This document shows positions 11,622-23,116 of a DNA stretch of 64,000 nt, in pieces (position 1 is the stretch's first letter; every line of letters begins with the position of its first letter). The notes below the pieces were generated by a model. That model was not told where the DNA came from. It was given only the letters and a program-made list of their open reading frames with translations, and did no database searches. The stretch is from NCBI GenBank assembly GCA_030268105.1, contig BSDZ01000035.1:1-64000 (forward strand), read 5' to 3'. A program made the translations under genes and the position numbers. This DNA is from Volvox africanus (lineage: Eukaryota > Chlorophyta > Chlorophyceae > Chlamydomonadales > Volvocaceae).

Positions 11622-14600
11622 GTGTCGCTCCACCACAAGCAGGTGACACTCCTAAGTGTGTAGATTGCTTGAAAGAAACACTTTTTCGCCCGCAAGGAAG
11701 GTAACGCAGCTATATGTGCATGACCCGCATGCTCCATACACATACGTGTGTACTCACATATAGGTCTCTCTTATAACCAACACCAACACCAACACCTCAA
11801 CGACATGTGTTGAAGGATCCAAAGACCCCACCTCCATCTCTCCGTACGGCTGATCCCGTTCCACTCTCCCGCCGGAGGGCACCAGCCTCCTCATGAGCTT
11901 TCCCGGCGAGGAGGCTGTGAGGCGGGAGGGGTCCACCTCCGCCGCCAGCAGCACCGTCAGGCCGTTGATGAGCAGCCGGGTGCCGGCGGCCTCGTCCTCG
12001 TAGTGCACCACGTGACTCTCCCCGTCCACCTGGTGGGAGCCGGAACACGAGGAGTATGACAGCGGGGGAAAGATGAATAAACGAGACATGATACCGTTGA
12101 CAGTGGGGAGGGAGGGAAGGGAGGCCTGGAAAGGAGAGAGAGAGAGAGAGAGGTGAAGGTGGATGAACAGGGGAGCAGGGGAGCAGGGAATAAAACGAAA
12201 CCCGCGTGACAGTTATGGATGAAACAAGGTATTTAACAGAGAAAGTGAACATCGCGAACAGAAAGGTTGGGAAGCGGATTGTGACAGCGGGGGTGGGGGG
12301 AAAGGGGGGCGAGCGGCTGACGCCAGGACGTCCCCGTCCCCGTCCCCGTCCCCGTCCCCGTCCCCGTCCCCGTCCCCGTCCCCGTCCCCGTCCCCGTCCC
12401 CGTCCCCGTCCCCGTCCCCGTCCCCGTCCCCGTCCCCGTCCCCGTCCCCGTCCCCGTCCCCGTCCCCGTCCCCGTCCCCGTCCCCGTCCCCGTCCCCGTC
12501 CCCGTCCCCGTCCCCGTCCCCGTCCCCGTCCCCGTCCCCCACCTGCATCAGGAACCCCCCGTCGCCCATTTTCCGGTACGCCACCTCGACGGAGCTGCCG
12601 TTGAGCGCCACTGCCGCCCGACCCGTGCCCCGCCGTACCAGTGTCACGGCGTACTTGAAGCCCTCAATCACCTGAACGGGGAGTGCGGGCGGCGGAGGTG
12701 CGCTCGGGGGACGTTCGGGGCGCCCAGAGCCAATTGGAAACCCCGTCCATCTGTAACTAGCACCACCATCACCACGGTTTGGACGCGTCCACAAATGGAC
12801 CGCAAAGAGCGGTGTGCGTGGAGGTGCTGGGGCGTGTGGAGATTCGGAGCCGTTCATGGCCGGATCACGGGAGAGGGAGCAAAGATGACGAGACAGTAAC
12901 TGTAACAGCAACAGTAACTGTGACGGTCCAATCCAGACCCCATGCACATGTTCGGTTAATAGGCGGAAGACTTGGGGGAGAAGCCGGGAGGGGGGGAGAA
13001 GCCGGGAGGGGGGAGAAGCCGGGGGGGGAGAAGCCGAGGGGGGAGAAGCCGGGATGGGGAGGAAGCCGGGATGGGGGAGAAGCCGGCAGGGGGGGAGAAG
13101 CCGGGGGGGGAGAAGCCGGGAGGGGGGAGAAGCCGAGGGGGGAGAAGCCGGGAGTGGGAGAAGCCGGGAGGGGGAGAAGCCGAGGGGGGAGAAGGCGGAG
13201 GGGAGAAGCCGAAGGGGAGAGAAGCCGTGGGGGGGGAGAAGCCGTGGGGGGAGAAGCCGAGGGGGGAGAAGCCGGGGAGGGGGGAGAAGCCGGGAGGGGG
13301 AGAAGCCGAGGCCACAGGCGTTAAACCCAATCCCTGCGTCGCCTTTTCTAGGCAAGGAAAAACAGGAGTAAGAGAAAGAGGAGTTGCGCGGGTCTGCGGG
13401 CAACATATCATCCTGTAGGAAACCAAACCTTGTACAGCCTCCAACGGCCAACGGCCAACCTCCAACAGCTAACCTACCATGGTATGCTCCATGCGGGTGA
13501 GGCTGATCCCAGGCGGAGGCAGTTGGCCCTTCGCCAGATAGCCTAGGTACTCGGAACTGGCGGCAGCGACCGCCGCAGCGGACTTCACCACCGCGCCTGC
13601 CAATGGGGCCGGGGGGAGGGGAAGGAGGGGAAGGAGGGGAAGGACGGGGAGGAGGATGAGGGGGAAGTCGAATAAAACGAATCCTGGTGCTGATACTGAA
13701 GGCAGGGGGACTAGCCGTGAGGGTCGAATGTTTTTTGGGGGGGTATAGACGGATCGTTGCCGAATGGGTTTAGATGGGATGGTATCATCCTGAGTCCCAG
13801 AACCACCTGGATGAGAAGATGGTGTCTTGAGCCCTAACCCACCCTAGTCCCCATTTCTCTTTCCTTCCCCGCCCCGCCGTCTTTCAACCCTCGCCGACAA
13901 CCACCTTCCACCAACCCTAGCTCAACAACCGTTGCTAACCAAGGAGCTGTGTACAAACTCTGTTTATGTAATTACTTAAATTATTATTTTTCTCATATTA
14001 TCGCACGTTTTAGTTATTTCTTGACACAGAGCCGCCTCCCTCCCAGTGCTACCTGGCTTCCGATCAACGGCCCCCATCATTCCTCTCCTGCTCAATACCC
14101 CTCCTTCCCCCGGCAATCGCTCCCCCCCCTTTCCTTCCTCGCACTCCCTTACCCCACTTTCCCCCACTTCCCCACTTCCCGCATACCGGCAATGACGGAG
14201 ATGTGCCAGGGGGGCCGGCCTGGCTTAACCCGCGCCGCGATCCGCGAGTCCAGCCAGCCGGTGTGTATTGAGTTGTTGGTGACCTCGGGTGACGCCAGCA
14301 GGTCCAGCACGTAGTCTGTGGTGGTACGGATCTCCCCCCGCACCACCACGCCGTCACGCAGGGCGGCGGCCATGGCACGGAGAGCGGCCTCGCGGGTCTC
14401 ACCACGCGCGAAGAGGTGCCCGAACTGAGGATGTGGGTAGTTGGGGGTGGGGGTGGGGGTGGAGGGTGCAAATGAAATGGAAATGCAGGTCGGTCTTTTA
14501 AGAATATCTGTCCTCCGTGTCCGCGGGCATATATTCCTAGGCTTCCCGCTTTACCGCGGCCCCACTTACCCACCAGCTGTGTCCCATGCATCCCCCTGTG

Positions 14601-16289
14601 CACTCTCTTCCCTCGTCCTACTTCCCCCCCACCCCGGCTCTGAGCTGCAGCTACAGCTCCCTGCTTTTCCACGTCCTCTCCCTCCGCTCCCGCCTCCTCT
14701 CCCTCCCTGCCCACCTCTCCTTGCCCTCCTCTCCCTCCCCCCTTCCTCTCCCTCCCCCCTTCCTCTCCCTCCCCGCCCTCATCCGTACCTGCGAGTCGCT
14801 GTACTGGTGGATGCCGCCGCCGCTCTTGACGGAGAAGTAGCCCCACACGTCGGGAGTGGGCCTGAAGTGGAGCTCGTCGATGCGGCCCGCAGTGGGCTTG
14901 AACCCGTCAGCCGCATCCTCCGCCGTCACACGCACGGCGACCACGTGACCCTCGGGCGGCCGCTGCGGGGTCGTTTCCGGGTCGAAGGGCTCGGCGGACT
15001 TTGGGTCCTTGCCGTACAGCGTCCGGATGTACGGGATGCGGGTTAGGGGCACACCCATGCCGATGAGCAGCTGACAGGCGGGCAGGTTGACTCCGGTGAT
15101 GCCTTCCGTCACCGGATGTTCGACCTGCAGAGGAGCCCCAGGTTCCGGAGCGTGCGGTGTGATGAGGGGGATGAGGGGGATGAGGGGAATGACGGGGGAC
15201 ATTGAGGTCCATGCACAGCATGACGCGCGGAGGGCCATACTCCCCTGTGTATGTGGAGGGCGGGGCAGCAAATGAGTATTTCGTAACGAAACTAAGATGC
15301 GTGGGGACCGCGCGGGGCCCCAGGGGGTTGGAAGGGAAATAAGCCAGCCCTAAGTTAACAGTGATGGTACTAAAGTGCTGGTACGAGGACTAAACGTGAA
15401 GGGGAGGGGGGAAGGGGGACAGGCAAGAAAACGAGTCCTGGTACTGCTACTGAAGAGCACTACAAGTCTGTGAGAGGTGTTCGGGTGCTGGTGGCGTTGT
15501 AAGTGCGGGGTCGGGTGGGCGGCTTCCGGAACTCATTGCCAATATTCGCAGCTGGATCACAACTCACTGCCCCCAAGCACTCACCTCCACGGCGAGTCTC
15601 CCACCGAACCCCTCCCGCACCTGCAACCGCGGATTGAGCTCCAGGAAATAGTACTTTTGCTCGTCAATGCAGTACAGGTACTCCACGGTTGCGGCCCCCA
15701 CGTATCCGACCAGCCGGGCAAGGGCGCGAGCACAGCGTTCCATGTCGCGCAGCACGTGCTGGGAGGAGGAGAAGGGGGGGGCGGGTCCCGGCGAAGAGAG
15801 GATGAGGATGGAGCGGGGAAAGGACAGACAGACATGGGGGGGGTGCGGGGGCGTCGAGTATTTCGCCGTATCAGGATACTTGTCGGACACAAACACACAC
15901 ACGTATATACACATACACATACACACACCTGCGGTGCGGCCGTGACGGGCCCCTCCTCCACGATCTTCTGATGGCGGCGCTGAACGGAGCAGTCCCGACT
16001 GAACAAACTTACCACATTGCCCTGAGCAGCAGCAGCAGCAGGTCGAAGGGGGGATCGAGGAGGGCGGTCCAACAAGACCACTTCTCATAATCAGAAATGT
16101 ACTTGGGTGGGTGACGAGGGATGCGATGGAGGCGTCTTGCCGCTCCTAAAGATACCGCTCCTAAACGCTGTCAGCGTTCCCGAATGCACCCCCGTCATCA
16201 GCACACCGGACAGCCCGCGCTCGGCCGCCGCCAACCATCAACATACAACCTTGTCTCCCTCTCCCTCCCCTTCTCTCTCTCCCTCCCCT

Positions 16290-16322
<33 letters not shown>

Positions 16323-19300
16323 ACTCTTCTCTCTGTCAGTCAGTCAGTAAGTCAGCGGTTCGAAGCAGCGGCTCACGCTCTCACTCCCGACTTACGTAAA
16401 TGTCACACAGCAGCTGCACCTCCAGGTGGCGACTGGCAGGGGCGAGCTTCATGGCGAATATGGGCGATCCCGGCACCTCACCCGCAACCTGTTTGAACAC
16501 CGACCGGACCTCCTCGTCCGAAGAAACCTACGTGATCATTCAGTGGTAGGGATGGGGGGAAGGGTTAGTCGAAGAAAACGAATCCTTGGGGGGAGGCAGT
16601 GAGGAGGGGGCGAAGGGCCAAGGAGGGAGAATATATGAGAGAGATCGGGTGCCTGCTGCTGCTGCGATTTTAATCAGACCAAACAACAATTTTACTGACC
16701 GTGAGGCGACGGGGATAGACGGGCAGAAGGGACCGGAGACACGCACCCAATCTTCATGCGCATGCTCCGATGTTGTGTACGACCTAAACGAGTCCGCACG
16801 TCGATGTCGCTAATGTCGGTTTCGTGAGCACTCTATTATTGAAGGTTACGAATCGAGCGATGTGTGACACACGATTGGGAGGGTGATAGGGAAGGAGCAA
16901 AACCTGACCCTGGGCTACACGTGGCCTTGTACCTTGGTTATACTTGGGGAGTAACGTGGAGCATGTGTCGTTCACGGGGGGAAGGGGGTGTTGTTGGGGA
17001 TAATCACTCGGCCCTCGCGGTATTACTTTCTGGGCTCTTGTTCTCTCTCAAGAAGACAGAAGCTACACCGCGAGGGCCAGGCTCTTTCCTTTCCGACAGG
17101 CCTTGAGGAAGGCGACCACCCCACCTCCCAACACGCATCCGTATGGATGCACTCCCGGTAGCACTCCCGGTTGTCCTGGTCCTTTTCCCAGTGCCCCTCC
17201 CCCTCCAGCGCCCCTCCCCTCCCCCCCTCTCCCTTCCCCCCTCCTCCCCTCAAGCGCCCCTCAAATTTGCTTCGGACCCCGCAGAATGTCTGTTCGCACC
17301 TTCCGGATGCCTTTGCCGCCACCTCCCCACGACGCCTTGAGCATGACCGGGTAGCCCACCTCCCTGCAGGCCGCCACCGCCGCCTCCAGGTCGTCGACGG
17401 GTATACACGCGGCCGAGTAGATCGCGGGGGGAATAACCCCACCTTTACACTCCTCCACAGACACGGCCACGTGGCTGCCGCTCCAGGGAAGTGTGGGAAC
17501 ACCGGCCGCCTGAGCGAGCAGCGTGGAGCCAATCTGCGACGGACGGGGCGGGGAGGAAAGGCGATGGAATTGAACATACACGAGACCTGGTACTGCTGCT
17601 GTTGTTCTGAAGCACACAAATTCCTAACCAACCAACACCCCGACCCCATCACTACTAGCACCCGCACCCGTTGATACAACAACTGGGTGTAGGTCTGGTA
17701 GCGGAGGGCAGCGGCAGCCTAGAAGGAAATGTGAATGTACGGGTCTTTAATAAGATTAGTACTACATTATAGAAACACAAGATTACCAAACGCAAAAGAT
17801 TTGGCTGGAGTCTGGAGTCTGGGTGTTTTCCTCCCGGAGATCGGGTGGAAGAACGCGCTTCCATGCGTTACCACCAGGAAGCAGGAGACATGGAGGCCAC
17901 AGCTTAATGAGCTGTGGAATAACTCGTGTGTATGACCCTGTACGTCGTCGTTTTAAACCTGTCAGGACGGGAATCTCCCCTCCTGCGGGACCACCGCTCC
18001 AACAGCCGCTCAATGACGATAAGTCCACGATCTTCCCGCTCGGAAGGAGGAGGACGAGGACGAGAGGGAAGCGGAGACCTCCACCACCTCCAGCACCAAC
18101 TTAACGCCGCATGCACTACACACCCAAGCGCTCCACGGTCTTCCCGCACACGCTGCCGCCCTCCCCGTTTAGTTGTGTACCCACAACTCTTGGCTCCCCT
18201 TTCATTTCATCCCTCTCAAAAACACACCCTCCCAGTTCCCCCCTTCCAAATTCTTCCCCGACACGGTGCACATACACCGACACGCGCCACGCCCTCACCT
18301 TATCCCCGAGTGCTGCCATGGGCCCCGCAGGCGGCCCCAGAAAGCGGATGCCATGTGCGGCCAGCGAGGCCGGCATCTCCGGGTTTTCCGATGCGTGTCC
18401 CCTGACCCCACGTAGACATGTATGTATTGGTGGAGTGGATAGGGGCCCCGGGATGAGGGGAGGAGAAGGGAGTCAGGAATCAGGAAAGAGCGCATGGGGT
18501 GCAGTGATGGGCCGCAGAAAGGGACGCTGGAGCTGAAGAATACTGCCCCTCCCCGGCAGCAATGGCTGTGTGGAGCCCGTCCCCGGCAGGAAGGTGGAGC
18601 CAGGCATTCAGCATGGGGGCCGGGCTTCTCAAAAGATGACCCCCGTGGGTTATCTATACGCCATGGGGGCAACACATGCCGACAACGGGCATGTCACCGA
18701 CAGGGCTTCTAGAAACATATCAGCCTGAATGGGCGTGCCGCGTGAACGCCGTAACATACATACCTCATACATACCTAAGTCACCTTGGCTTAGGCCACAA
18801 AGACCTCTTCGGTCAAGTTTCAAGTGGCAACACTCATCTCCTGCCCGTCCCCTTCCTCCTCTTTTCCTCCCCCTCCCACATACACAACACAAACACCGCG
18901 GTCGGCACCTGTTGCCCCATGCACATGAGGCGATGTTCGCCCCGGGATATTGTCTCGACGTTGTTGCCTAGTTTTCCGACATCCAATAGCGCTGATGGGA
19001 GCACCCCGCTAAGCATTCCAGGTAGGAGCCGCTTTGGATGGCAGTGGCCTGACTTGGCACCCTAAACCCCCCCCTCGCGCCCTCCTCTTCCCCCTCGACT
19101 TCCACCAATATACCCTCTCCTAGATCCGACCGGGCCCTGACCAGGGTAGGGGTTGCACCCACCATCCCGGCCATACTGCGTCCACCCCTGCCCTCTGGGC
19201 AATCTGCAGAATCAACTCCACATTAGCGTAGTTGTTGTTGTTGGTACCACCGGGAACCTAAAAGAGCAACAGTGATTGAGGTGATTGCACGTGGGTGGGG

Positions 19301-20278
19301 GGAGGGGCTGTTGGGGCTTATGCGTGTTGGGGCTTGCTGCGTGTGCACTGCTTGGAGGTCAGCCTAACAGGTAGGTGCTCAATGAACCCAGTCTCCAGCG
19401 AACACGCGCACTCTCTTCTCCTCGTAAAACCACTTATTGAAACAGTTGACTAGGTTCCTAATCACAGTACCCTCCCCTCATCAGCCTCAAGGGATCCTCC
19501 CCTTCCCTCCCACGCCCTCCTTATGCAGCACTCCCAACAGCAGCACCGGGTCTCGCCCACATCCATCTTCCCAGCTCCCACCCCTTCAACACGAAAGGTC
19601 TCCACCGCCTTTTCCGTGCATGCATCCTCCTCCGGTATCCTCTTCTTCTGGGCGCTAGGTATTCCCTGCGTTCCCCGGCTGCTGCCGCAACTGGGTCCCA
19701 TCTGCCTCCTCTACCGCACCTCCACGAACTGGTCCGCCATCGCGATGTGCTCCGCGTTCACGCGCATGTCATCCGGAGTGGCCAGCGCCACCAGGCTCAC
19801 CGCGCGGGCGGCCCCCAGCGCCTGAGAGGCCCAGGAACGCACACTGCGCATGAACTTGACCGCCGCTAACCCGTTGTTGGCGACCAAGACACTTCAAAGG
19901 GGGAAGTGGAGGGAGGGAGGGAGGCAAGGAGGGAGAGAGGGATGGAGAGGGATAGGGAGGGATAGAGAGGGATAGAGAGGGATAGGGAGGGAAGGAGGCA
20001 GGGCGGGTGGCAAACCCGATGAGGAGAAGCTGCTTCACGGTTCCTGCGCTCGTGCCGACCAAAGATGGGGGCCCCTCTCAACCTGGCTACCTCCCTCGAC
20101 CTCAGCCCCACCTGTATATGGGCCTGTCACCGCCCAACTCCGTCACGTACTCCTCTAGCTGTTTGGACAGCGAGGGTATGCGGCGGGGGGCTCCAGCTCC
20201 CCGACGCGGCGCGGAGGCGGCCTGGCCCTGGAGCAAGGAGTAAGACAATAAGGTGGCCGTTGGGCCGCTCGTCCCAAC
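1..20278 (-). CDS. Multidomain (homomeric) acetyl-CoA carboxylase, partial, 26 exons placed
   Basis: ATP-dependent carboxylation of acetyl-CoA to malonyl-CoA, first step of fatty-acid synthesis. In green algae the single-chain enzyme is generally cytosolic and a heteromeric one is plastidic (known of the family). Exons (plus coordinates, read right to left): 20112-20278, 19720-19891, 19163-19257, 18299-18401, 17300-17533, 16396-16527, 15929-16021, 15621-15758, 14789-15124, 14187-14424, 13478-13596, 12543-12671, 11832-12029, 11355-11534, 11060-11149, 10279-10638, 9917-10003, 9192-9386, 8236-8397, 7514-7848, 6576-6778, 5319-6211, 4640-4955, 3593-4159, 3252-3475, 2766-2933. Nearly all boundaries are GT/AG and every phase joins, giving 1,978 codons; family members have about 2,200-2,450. 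The missing part is the C-terminal carboxyltransferase, left of the window, and the first exon(s), not found. Introns carry many simple repeats. Individual small exons could still be off by a few bases. Confidence 0.93.
2232..2765. other. Intron sequence between carboxylase exon and minisatellite
   Basis: No exon of the carboxylase and no other gene is recognisable here. The stretch is purine-rich next to the minisatellite and then CCA/CAC-rich. It is the 5' part of the minus-strand intron that starts at 2765. Confidence 0.7.
2766..4159 (-). CDS. Acetyl-CoA carboxylase: start of carboxyltransferase domain
   Basis: Three exons (3593-4159, 3252-3475, 2766-2933). The first begins [16 protein letters not shown] and ends with [20 protein letters not shown], the usual opening of the eukaryotic carboxyltransferase N-lobe. 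The second has [16 protein letters not shown]. The third has [20 protein letters not shown] and [17 protein letters not shown], which line up with the yeast and plant acetyl-CoA site. The 3593-4159 exon keeps frame throughout but its middle (about 3730-3990) is not conserved and could hide an in-frame intron. The donor at 2764-2765 opens an intron that runs into the minisatellite; no later exon exists in the window. Confidence 0.9.
4640..11149 (-). CDS. Acetyl-CoA carboxylase: central-domain exons
   Basis: Nine exons (11060-11149, 10279-10638, 9917-10003, 9192-9386, 8236-8397, 7514-7848, 6576-6778, 5319-6211, 4640-4955) encode the poorly conserved, non-catalytic central region that orders the dimer. 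Recognisable blocks: [143 protein letters not shown]; and [10 protein letters not shown] at the end. Several low-complexity Gly/Ala inserts (about 7530-7800, 5520-5720, 4860-4920) are longer than in animal or fungal enzymes, which is usual for volvocine proteins. Confidence 0.88.
6795..7085. repeat. GGGGGAGA-type 8-bp purine repeat
   Basis: Tandem copies of an 8-bp GGGGGAGA unit, imperfect on the left (6795-6930) and nearly perfect on the right (6931-7085). It lies in the carboxylase intron between exons 7514-7848 and 6576-6778. The long polypurine strand could form triplex DNA. Confidence 0.9.
8552..8806. repeat. (CA)n/(CATACA)n microsatellite
   Basis: About 250 bp of CA dinucleotides broken up by ACATAC variants, inside the carboxylase intron between exons 9192-9386 and 8236-8397. 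Apparent Thr/His- or Cys/Val-rich reading frames across it are products of the repeat. Confidence 0.95.
9057..9150. repeat. CATACA/CAGACA microsatellite
   Basis: A second, shorter and more degenerate ACATACAC-type repeat in the same intron, just upstream of the donor of exon 9192-9386. Confidence 0.85.
9703..9912. repeat. CCGCACCCCGCACACACGCA-type minisatellite
   Basis: Irregular tandem array built of CCGCACC units and ACACACGCATACAG units, ending a few bases before the donor side of carboxylase exon 9917-10003. Reading frames across it are not genes. Confidence 0.85.
11213..11268. repeat. (ACACAT)n microsatellite
   Basis: About nine copies of ACACAT in the carboxylase intron between exons 11355-11534 and 11060-11149. 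Confidence 0.95.
11355..13596 (-). CDS. Acetyl-CoA carboxylase: linker and biotin-carboxyl-carrier exons
   Basis: Four exons (13478-13596, 12543-12671, 11832-12029, 11355-11534). The first two give the linker with [15 protein letters not shown] and [14 protein letters not shown]. The third gives [20 protein letters not shown] and [15 protein letters not shown]. The fourth starts [15 protein letters not shown], the canonical biotinylation motif; the biotinyl-lysine codon is AAA at 11526-11528 (minus). The carrier domain shuttles carboxybiotin between the two catalytic halves. The 12543 exon ends directly against a long CCCCGT hexanucleotide array in the next intron, so its donor is the first bases before the array. 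Confidence 0.95.
11571..11619. repeat. (GT)n microsatellite
   Basis: Uninterrupted GT run in the intron just upstream (in gene orientation) of the biotin-attachment exon 11355-11534. Confidence 0.95.
12330..12540. repeat. (GTCCCC)35 hexanucleotide array at a splice donor
   Basis: About 35 perfect copies of GTCCCC (GGGGAC on the minus strand). The array directly follows the donor GT (12541-12542) of the carboxylase exon 12543-12671. Retention of this intron would translate in frame as a long Gly-Asp repeat and stop near 12213. Confidence 0.96.
12967..13310. repeat. GGGGGAGAAGCCG-type minisatellite
   Basis: Tandem units of roughly 11-20 bp based on GGGAGAAGCCG with variable G-run lengths, within the carboxylase intron between exons 13478-13596 and 12543-12671. 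Open frames on both strands are repeat artefacts. Confidence 0.92.
14187..20278 (-). CDS. Acetyl-CoA carboxylase: biotin carboxylase domain exons
   Basis: Ten exons encode the ATP-grasp biotin carboxylase part, which carboxylates biotin using ATP and bicarbonate. Visible in order: [68 protein letters not shown] (split across the 19163 and 18401 exon ends); [48 protein letters not shown] (glycine-rich ATP loop); [57 protein letters not shown]; and the subdomain ending [16 protein letters not shown]. These blocks match eukaryotic ACC1/ACC2 closely in order and spacing. The sequence upstream of QLEEYV (from 20278) is low-complexity and opens with a good acceptor, so at least one further 5' exon is expected; no start codon or transit peptide could be assigned. 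Confidence 0.93.
16253..16330. repeat. CT-rich (TCTCTC)n tract
   Basis: Polypyrimidine tract on the plus strand in the intron between carboxylase exons 16396-16527 and 15929-16021. Confidence 0.85.
19903..19998. repeat. GGGAGGGATA-type repeat
   Basis: Short tandem GGGAGGGA(TA) units in the intron between the first two placed carboxylase exons. Confidence 0.85.
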
Positions 20279-22800
20279 CTGAGGACTGCAGGGATGCGGG
20301 GAAAAAGGACGAGGGAAGAGGATGGTAAGTGCACGTAAAGAATTAAGCATTAGCGATTGGGCACTGACGGCTTTCAACCACCAAAGGGGCGGATGAGATT
20401 GGCAGTGCATGGGGCACGAGAAGTATGCCGAGGCCGAGCTCCAGAACCATGTTTGGGTCAACCCTTTGCTCGATCCAGTGCCCTCCCGTGGCAGCGTATA
20501 CATCTTCCAAATGGAGTCAAATGGGACAAAGGCCAGAGGGCTGAGTACACGAATTCGGAACGCAACAGGGGGCCCGGATTGGCTGGGCGAATCCGCATGT
20601 TGTGCCTGATCAGCACCCGCATGATCGGGGCTAGGGAAGGGAGGTTGCATAGCACTAAGCGCCACACCCAAGCTGTGTGGTGGTGCTGGTGGGCTGGTGC
20701 CGGGCTGGGGGCTGGCATTGAGCTATCGGCGGGAAAACGTAGTGTAAGAATACAACGCCCTGCTGTGGGACTGCTGCAGCAATGTGAAGGGACTGCTTAG
20801 AGGCCTTATGGCGGACATGGGCGTGCTTCGACGGGGAGGTGGAAGAGCAGGTCTCACGGGGGGGGGGCAATGGCGACGTGCTGACGAGATAGAGGGGGAA
20901 ATTGATCTTCGGAAGAGTAGGAATTCTTGCGGGTAAGGCCCAGTATTGCCCCCGGAAATTGGGCAGCCAACAAGTAAGAGGCTAGAGCGGCACAGGCGGT
21001 GCTTTGTCCGTGCTCAGTCAGTCGATCAGGGCCATGTGGTTCGTGTTAGGAGATCCGATTGGAAGTGAGACAAACGGCGAAGAGAGCCATGGATTGTGGA
21101 GTGCGGCCGCAGTAGCTGCAGGCCTGCGACGGCTACAGCTTCATTTAGGTCTGACACAGTCGCTTCGACGGAAGCTGGAACTCCGTGTTTTCATTTCGGT
21201 GATGGGTGCAAAGAGGATTTATTGCCCCGCGAGAGATCTGTGGAGGCTGCGCGCCGATGATTGACGGTGGCCCATGGGACGTTGCATGACAGCTGGCGCG
21301 CTGGTTTGAAGAGCCCGTCCCACGAGTTTGTCTTAGTTCCACTGCCGCCACTACAATGGACTCTGGTGAAGTGTTTGGTTGAGATTGCACCCGCACTTAC
21401 CCATCGCCAAAGGAGCCTGCCGCCGTCACATGGGTCCCCCCACCACTACGTCTAGTAGCGAGCTGAGCCGTGCCACCGCCTTCCTCAGCCCGACCATCAC
21501 CAGTCATCGTCCGCTATGCTGAAGCCCTGGAAGAGCTTGGAGATGTGGAGGACAGATCGCCAGGGAATGATATACGGATTGCAGCTGTCGCAAACTTGTT
21601 ACGATGTAATGCCCTCCTAGGGTGGACAATATGATCATACGCCGATCGACACAAACGATAGGTTTTGTAAACTATAGGTATACAAGTCCGAGGATTTGAA
21701 TATTACAGCTGCGATTGATGGCAAAGGTTGGCAAGCAAACCGCGGGACGTTCGTTCGCTTCTTGGATGAGTCGAATAGAATAATTCACAATTCTAACATT
21801 TAAGCCTTTCTTTCACACAACTCGCCTATCAGAGACATACGTTAACCACTCAATCATTCGTCCACGAACCGTACGAGATGAGTTTACCTCTAATATCCGA
21901 GGTTTGAATCACTGTCAGCTATAAAGTGTACACGTGACGACACGCATCGAAACTAGACGATGTCATGAATCCTAGCAGGATAAACGATGTCATGAATCCT
22001 AGCAGGATAGTAGTTGAACTTTTTATCATGTTGTTCCAGTGTCCTTGTTTGGAAATTTGTTTCATTAAAACTTTGGCATTACAACTTGCATACAATTCAA
22101 AACTCCATTGTTATTTTTGAGTCCACCACATTGGTTTTAATCCTGCGTCGTAGTGGAGGTGAAGTTGGGATGCGTTGGCGGGACGTTACATTTCATGAGA
22201 ACTAACGACAGCTTCAAAGATACGGATTAATTTCCGACATATACCATTGCATCTATTATGTCATAAAATTGCCTTTGTGCCAGAAACAAGGAGCAATTGC
22301 GGGGCCCGCCCCATGGGACATGTGCCGCTCCGGAAAGAAAGCCTTGTCAGAATCCTTGGCCGGCCTACAGCCGTACAGACCCTCCCGTGCTGGATACGCC
22401 GGCAGCAAACCATGAAATGTTGCCACGCGACTCCCATACAGATGTAACAGATGAGAGTGATTACAAAGCCGTCAAAATCGCCACAGTGTATGACCATCGT
22501 CTACCGCGGACGGGTGGTGCTGCATTTACCCTTTAATGAACTGGGGCAAGGACGAAGGCCCGACCGGGGTGTCCCAGACGTACAAGACTAGATAAAGGCT
22601 GTTCAGCACGGCCTCCACAATGCAATAGCAACGAGCCACGCTCGTTGTTCACATCACCTTGCCAGGCGGCGGACACGCAGCCTGACTTCGCGCCGTGTAA
22701 CAGTATAAGGCCTCTGCGAATCCGTTGTCATAAAGTAGTGCGTTTCACCGCACACATGCAGATCTGAAGCTAGTGTTCGTTCCCATGTCTGTTATGGCCC
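20279..22800. other. No recognisable gene; likely 5' end and upstream region of the carboxylase gene
   Basis: The missing first exon(s) and promoter of the minus-strand carboxylase should lie in the left part of this interval, but no conserved protein segment is visible. From about 21.5 kb the base composition becomes more AT-rich. At 21958-22008 a 25-bp segment containing GATGTCATGAATCCTAGCAG is tandemly duplicated. I see no RNA gene or mobile element here. Confidence 0.5.
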
Positions 22801-23116
22801 TCCTTTACGAACTAATTTATGAGACGCCACATAGCCGTGCAGCTTGTACGTCACGCTGAGTGACCGATTGGCCGCCCAGCGAAACTCCCCGGCTCAGCTC
22901 ACCTTCAATACATACTCCTGCAGTTCTTCCGCCGCCGTAGCCGTACGTCCTGCAGTCGCCAGGGTGCCTGCCAAACCCGCCCATTCCGCTTTCCTGCGTG
23001 AAATGAGAAGTGTTCTGCGTTGGACGGCGTCCTAACAGTACCAGCGCATTTAGAGCAAAGATCATCATCCTCACCATCATCATAGCCGTTATCATCGTCA
23101 GCATCATCATCAGGCA

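Noticed and set aside
12206..12604. Arg-Pro or Gly-Asp repeat protein
   Set aside because: Product of the GTCCCC array; one strand is intron of the carboxylase and the other has no conserved flanks.
2766..20278. Propionyl-CoA carboxylase, pyruvate carboxylase or urea amidolyase
   Set aside because: Domain order biotin carboxylase, carrier, long central region, acetyl-CoA-type carboxyltransferase on one chain, with blocks such as [16 protein letters not shown] and [12 protein letters not shown], fits only eukaryotic acetyl-CoA carboxylase.
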